This document shows positions 14,820-16,590 of a stretch of DNA of 16,590 nt, piece after piece; within the stretch, counting starts at the first letter, position 1, and each line of letters starts with the position of its first letter. The notes beneath the pieces were generated by a model that saw only the letters and a program-made list of their open reading frames with translations, ran no database searches and had not been told where the DNA came from. The DNA is from Ignatzschineria sp. (GTDB lineage Bacteria; Pseudomonadota; Gammaproteobacteria; Cardiobacteriales; Wohlfahrtiimonadaceae). A program made the translations under genes and the position numbers. The stretch lies in assembly GCA_030151245.1 (NCBI GenBank), contig JASLEF010000145.1:1-16590 (forward strand), read 5' to 3'.

Positions 14820-14855
14820 AAAACCTTGGTAGCAATTGATTTACCAAGGTTTTTT
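14820..14855 (+). terminator. Rho-independent terminator of the rplY-pth-ychF run
   Basis: AAAACCTTGGTA (14820-14831) pairs with TACCAAGGTTTT (14842-14853), continued by T residues. A second 9-bp inverted repeat (AATTGCTAC 14791-14799 with GTAGCAATT 14829-14837) uses part of the left arm and loop, so the two folds exclude each other. Confidence 0.85.
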
Positions 14856-15193
14856 AGTGTCTTTTTATATCTATTTTCTTGTGATCAACGTTGTTTTATC
14901 ATTTTTGATTGGTGTCTGAAGGTATTGTTTAGAAGATAAGTAAACATTCAATTTAGTCGTATATCAGTTTTTAAATAGGTTTTATATCGACTTTATAAGG
15001 ATCTCGGTTTGAAGAGTTCTTGTTTTTGAAAAATATCTTTTAAAAATATCGATCTATATAGCGGGGATAATATTTTTCAGCTCTTTGTTATCTACGAGTC
15101 TGTTGCTATAACGGGGATTCTTAAAATAAAATTAACTTCATTATGCTGATGGCTTTACTATTTACTTTATGATGGGAGAAATATTAGATCATC
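14856..15193. other. Intergenic region between ychF and crcB
   Basis: These 338 bases are very AT-rich and contain no reading frame I can support. The only structure I see is a 10-bp inverted repeat with a long loop (TGAAAAATAT 15027-15036, ATATTTTTCA 15070-15079). No clear terminator for crcB, which ends at 15194 on the minus strand, is visible. Confidence 0.45.
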
Positions 15194-15580
15194 TTAAGGT
15201 GTGATGATTTTTTGAATCAGGTAAAAGCCTAAAAAGGTGGCGCCGATCGCTCCTAAGAAGTGGAGAGTGACTAAGAGTAAAGCATTGAGGTATTCTCTGT
15301 TTTGTAGTAAAGACATGGTTTCTAAAGAAAAGCTAGAGAAGGTCGTCAGGCCTCCGCAAAAACCGACAATAAGGAAGAGGCGAATATTATGATCTGGTTT
15401 TTGTAGAAGGTATCCTGCGATCATGCCAACTAATAAGCCGCCAGCAACATTGACAATAAGCGTGGAGATTTGAATAGGGGTATTGATCTTGCTCTCCACG
15501 AGTGTTAAGAAATAACGGGTTCCTCCGCCAAGAGCAGCACCTAGCATTACGAGGAAAAGATTGTAAATGAATAGTGGCAT
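15194..15580 (-). CDS. crcB: Fluoride channel CrcB/Fluc
   Basis: CrcB (Fluc) is a small inner-membrane fluoride exporter that works as an antiparallel dimer. The 128-aa protein has four hydrophobic segments (about 5-25, 38-60, 67-88, 98-123). It carries the family marks GGGTRY (18-23), the conserved asparagine in TLIVNVAGG (40-48), and GFCGGLTTFSSFSLE (73-87), including the phenylalanines of the ion path (Phe81, Phe84) and the central Na-binding TTFSS turn. GAGGGA lies about 9 bases before the ATG. The gene is divergent from ung. The 72-base upstream region shows no recognisable fluoride riboswitch, so basal rather than fluoride-induced expression is likely, though I could not fold it computationally. 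Confidence 0.95.
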   Translation of the reverse strand: MPLFIYNLFLVMLGAALGGGTRYFLTLVESKINTPIQISTLIVNVAGGLLVGMIAGYLLQKPDHNIRLFLIVGFCGGLTTFSSFSLETMSLLQNREYLNALLLVTLHFLGAIGATFLGFYLIQKIITP

Positions 15581-15602
15581 TTTAAGAGTTCCCTCATTAC
15601 AA

Positions 15603-15643
15603 TTGACCGGTTAATAAGATTGTGAATATCGTTAATTAGAGGA
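15603..15643 (+). promoter_or_regulatory. Candidate ung promoter and ribosome-binding site
   Basis: TTGACC (15603-15608) and TATCGT (15627-15632) are 18 bp apart. AGAGGA (15638-15643) lies 9 bases before the ung ATG. The very short distance from -10 to the Shine-Dalgarno makes the promoter doubtful; the ribosome-binding site is sound. Confidence 0.3.
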
Positions 15644-15652
15644 TTGTGAGTT

Positions 15653-16330
15653 ATGGTAGATTTGGAAAAAATCCATCCTGAGTGGAAAGATTTTATCAAA
15701 ACTGAGTTTGATAAGTCCTATTTTAATGAGATAAAGAGAGGAATATTACAATCGAAAGAGGCCGGAAAGCGAGTATTTCCACCAGAGGATTCTGTTTTTA
15801 CGGTATTTTCCCAGCCTAAAAGTCATATTAAAGTGGTTATTTTAGGTCAAGATCCTTATCACGGAATGGGGCAGGCGAATGGTTTGGCATTCTCCGTGCA
15901 AAGAGGGGTGAGAATTCCTCCTTCATTACGTAATATTTATCGCGAGTTAGAAACTGATATTGAAGGTTTCATTGCGCCACAAGATGGCGATTTAACGGCT
16001 TGGTGTAATGAAGGGGTATTTCTGCTCAATACTGTTTTAACCGTAGAGGAAAAATCTGCCAACTCTCATGCCAAAATTGGTTGGGAGCATTTTACAACAG
16101 CGGTAATAGAAGAGATTAATACTCATTGTGAAAATGTAGTGTTTATACTTTGGGGGAGTCATGCTCAAAAGAAAGGCGCCAATATTTATTCAGATAAACA
16201 TCATGTTATTCATAGTGTTCATCCTTCTCCGCTCTCCGCTTATCGAGGCTTTTTTGGCTCGAAACCCTTTTCAGAGACTAATGATTATTTGATATCTAAA
16301 GGAAAGTCTCCGATCAATTGGCAAAATTAA
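15653..16330 (+). CDS. ung: Uracil-DNA glycosylase (family 1)
   Basis: Ung removes uracil from DNA as the first step of base-excision repair. The 225-aa protein matches the family's length (229 in E. coli) and motifs: the water-activating loop GQDPYHG (65-71, catalytic Asp67, Tyr69), Phe80 stacking on uracil in GLAFSV, the uracil-specific Asn126 (LLNTVLTV), and the minor-groove loop HPSPLSAYRGFFG (190-202) with catalytic His190. The start at 15653 has AGAGGA upstream and gives the usual short N-terminus. It is divergent from crcB and ends about 60 bases before a strong terminator. Confidence 0.98.
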   Translation: MVDLEKIHPEWKDFIKTEFDKSYFNEIKRGILQSKEAGKRVFPPEDSVFTVFSQPKSHIKVVILGQDPYHGMGQANGLAFSVQRGVRIPPSLRNIYRELETDIEGFIAPQDGDLTAWCNEGVFLLNTVLTVEEKSANSHAKIGWEHFTTAVIEEINTHCENVVFILWGSHAQKKGANIYSDKHHVIHSVHPSPLSAYRGFFGSKPFSETNDYLISKGKSPINWQN

Positions 16331-16388
16331 GCAGGGACTTTATTTCATTAGAGCAGAAAAGCTTATCGGATGTCTCTCCTTTCTAGAA

Positions 16389-16431
16389 CCCTAAATTGTG
16401 TCATTAACACTGCACAATTTAGGGCTTTTTT
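16389..16431 (+). terminator. Rho-independent terminator after ung
   Basis: CCCTAAATTGTG (16389-16400) pairs perfectly with CACAATTTAGGG (16413-16424) around a 12-nt loop, followed by CTTTTTT. It separates ung from the convergent minus-strand gene and may also slow transcription arriving from that side. Confidence 0.88.
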
Positions 16432-16450
16432 ATGGGGGAAATTTCGGGTA

Positions 16451-16590
16451 TTAAAGAAAAATCACGAAACAGTCAGTTTGTTGTTGGCGAAGCTTTTGGC
16501 ATGTTGCTTCTGCTTCTCGTTCGTTCATACCTGAAAGTAGGGCGCGATAATATTCTCCAGTGTTGAAGATCTGAACATTACCATTGCGAA
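16451..16590 (-). CDS. C-terminal end of a SPOR-domain protein (partial)
   Basis: The minus strand carries an open frame from the window edge (first complete codon at 16588) to a TAA at 16451-16453, giving 45 residues of a protein's C-terminus. The pattern EYYRALLSGMNEREAEATC, then QKLRQ and DCFVIFL, matches the second half of a SPOR peptidoglycan-binding repeat (aromatic-R-x-x-x-G, then an alternating R-x-A-E-A-x-x-x-x-x-L helix and a final hydrophobic strand). SPOR domains at the extreme C-terminus are typical of RlpA, FtsN and DedD, which target denuded glycan at the septum. Which of these it is cannot be told from this fragment. Confidence 0.7.
   Translation of the reverse strand, partial: RNGNVQIFNTGEYYRALLSGMNEREAEATCQKLRQQQTDCFVIFL

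Noticed and set aside
15581..15652. Possible fluoride riboswitch upstream of crcB.
   Set aside because: The 72-base divergent spacer shows none of the crcB-motif conserved sequence that I could recognise, and it is short for a riboswitch plus promoter.

Overview
This 16.6 kb window is AT-rich chromosomal DNA from a gammaproteobacterium. The ParC, YchF, L25, Pth, GlyA, DbpA and Ung proteins all read as gammaproteobacterial housekeeping versions. The low GC content and the protein divergence would fit a lineage such as Cardiobacterales (Ignatzschineria or Wohlfahrtiimonas), but that placement is an inference from general impression, not a database match. I see no phage, insertion sequence, integrase, CRISPR array, rRNA or tRNA gene.

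Layout from left to right. An incoming transcript ends at a strong terminator, and dbpA (23S rRNA-directed DEAD-box helicase) follows on the plus strand. After a 420-base gap with a terminator, a candidate promoter and a striking 21-bp inverted repeat comes a four-gene plus-strand cluster (1912-6196). It resembles the poorly understood E. coli ynbA-ynbC-ynbD genes: a CDP-alcohol phosphatidyltransferase, an alpha/beta-hydrolase fused to a methyltransferase, a PAP2 domain fused to a dual-specificity-type phosphatase, and a small unrecognised membrane protein. The CDP-diglyceride synthase ynbB, which lies in the E. coli cluster, is absent here. Two minus-strand genes follow: a YdcF/SanA-type DUF218 membrane protein and glyA. 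A divergent isoaspartyl-methyltransferase-like gene points right.

The right half holds parC (topoisomerase IV subunit A) behind a long non-coding leader, then the translation-linked run rplY-pth-ychF ending at a clear terminator. Next are crcB (fluoride channel, minus) and ung (uracil-DNA glycosylase, plus), which are divergent over 72 bases. A terminator separates ung from the C-terminal end of a minus-strand SPOR-domain protein that runs off the window.

The most interesting content is the ynb-like cluster, which looks like a membrane-lipid head-group pathway: CDP-diacylglycerol condensed with an unknown alcohol, then hydrolase/methyltransferase and phosphatase steps. Also notable are the isoleucine in ParC at the position of E. 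coli Ser80, a classic quinolone-resistance residue, and short tandem repeats of 9-12 bp in the 5' regions of three separate genes.
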